In this document: one piece after another, positions 63,571 to 64,000 of the stretch
How positions within the stretch are numbered: position 1 is the first letter of the stretch
Layout of the letters: each line of letters starts with the position of its first letter
Assembly: GCF_023716465.1 (NCBI RefSeq)
Contig: NZ_CP092415.1
Span: forward strand, 585,001 to 649,000
Direction of reading: 5' to 3'
Source: Flagellimonas marinaquae
GTDB lineage: Bacteria > Bacteroidota > Bacteroidia > Flavobacteriales > Flavobacteriaceae
Length of the DNA: 64,000 nt
Position numbers and translations under genes: made by a program
Notes under the pieces: generated by a model
What the model saw: the letters and a program-made list of their open reading frames with translations, nothing else
Told to the model about the DNA's origin: nothing
Databases searched by the model: none

Positions 63571-64000
63571 ATGTTACGGCTTAATATACTTACAGAATTT
63601 CGCACCATTAAAAGAAATTATTGGCTTTCATTTATCACGGTTTTATTGTTGTCATTGTGTTTGTATGCAGGCTGGAATGGTCAAAATAGAGTTGTTCAAA
63701 GACAAAACAGTATTGCGGCGGCCATCAACCAAATGAAAGCTTCCGATGCGTTGATGATGGCACATTTAGACTCTCTTTCTGCCGGACATGAAATAAACTT
63801 GGCCAGTTGGCAATATCCAAGCCTTCCAACGGCCGCTGGTGATTTGAACCCACGGGTCACTCCATTTAACCCGAGTCATTTAAGTTTTGTTGCTACGGGT
63901 CAGAGCGATATGTTCAACCATTATGTCAAACCTACATTAACTGATGATAATTTTAGTATTGCCTTTACAGAGTTAGCAAGTCCTGTGAGTTTACTTTTGG
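63571..64000 (+). CDS. second DUF3526-like ABC permease (partial)
   Basis: Starts with ATG 7 bases after the upstream stop and runs open to the window edge (143 codons). The first helix is FITVLLLSLCLYAG (about 20-35), followed by a periplasmic segment SLPTAAGDLNPRVTPFNPSHLSF near 91, a layout like the first permease, so the transporter probably uses a heterodimer of two DUF3526 subunits. The C-terminal part is outside the window. Confidence 0.8.
   Translation, partial: MLRLNILTEFRTIKRNYWLSFITVLLLSLCLYAGWNGQNRVVQRQNSIAAAINQMKASDALMMAHLDSLSAGHEINLASWQYPSLPTAAGDLNPRVTPFNPSHLSFVATGQSDMFNHYVKPTLTDDNFSIAFTELASPVSLLL

Noticed and set aside
1..64000. CRISPR array, restriction or other defence islands, rRNA operon
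   Set aside because: No regularly spaced repeats, no Cas, nuclease or methyltransferase defence genes and no rRNA sequence were seen on reading both strands.

Overview
The window looks like a chromosomal segment of a marine-type member of the Flavobacteriaceae (phylum Bacteroidota). Evidence is the moderate-to-low GC content, SusC/SusD pairs, TonB-dependent receptors with an N-terminal carboxypeptidase-regulatory-like domain, a tmRNA whose tag reads GENNYALAA, promoters of the Bacteroidota TAnnTTTG type, and a DnaG primase without zinc ligands. No species call is possible from the sequence alone.

Bases 1-19,600 are mostly housekeeping: the tail of a probable NAD synthase gene, a LuxR-type regulator, dnaG, a secreted S15 peptidase, a hemG-like flavodoxin, an ECF sigma / membrane anti-sigma-like / outer-membrane protein cluster, a polyprenyl synthase, rlmN, queA, aroA, a MazG-like pyrophosphohydrolase, dtd, rsgA, typA and two tandem small outer-membrane-type paralogs. 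kdsA follows at 19.6 kb. From 20.5 to 26.0 kb lies an iron-uptake operon (TonB receptor, DUF4198, two small membrane proteins, PepSY membrane protein) behind a clear promoter and a DtxR-like palindrome. From 26 to 29.5 kb are small membrane or hypothetical genes and a saccharopine-dehydrogenase-like gene.

Bases 29.5-34.3 kb are an insertion hotspot: a candidate structured RNA, ssrA (tmRNA), a tyrosine integrase, a 3' half of tRNA-Asp (an attachment-site scar), decayed coding remnants, and an IS3-family element sitting inside a small gene that can be reassembled across it.

Bases 34.3-54.2 kb hold two SusC/SusD pairs, a lone LytTR regulator, a LytS/LytTR two-component pair, a sigma/anti-sigma/beta-solenoid operon, a lipoprotein alpha/beta hydrolase of the prolyl-aminopeptidase type and an S41 peptidase. 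No glycoside hydrolase or polysaccharide lyase is present, so peptide rather than glycan use is the more likely theme. A broken mobilisation gene set (relaxase-like) lies at 55.1-56.1 kb.

Bases 56.2-64.0 kb hold the most unusual locus: a small His/Cys-containing exported protein, a siderophore-type TonB receptor, a Tat-exported alanine-racemase-fold protein whose catalytic tyrosine is phenylalanine, a secreted alpha/beta hydrolase, and an ABC-2 transporter with one ATPase and two DUF3526-type permeases (the last cut by the window edge). The last six genes are tightly packed, and together they are my best candidate for an undescribed system.
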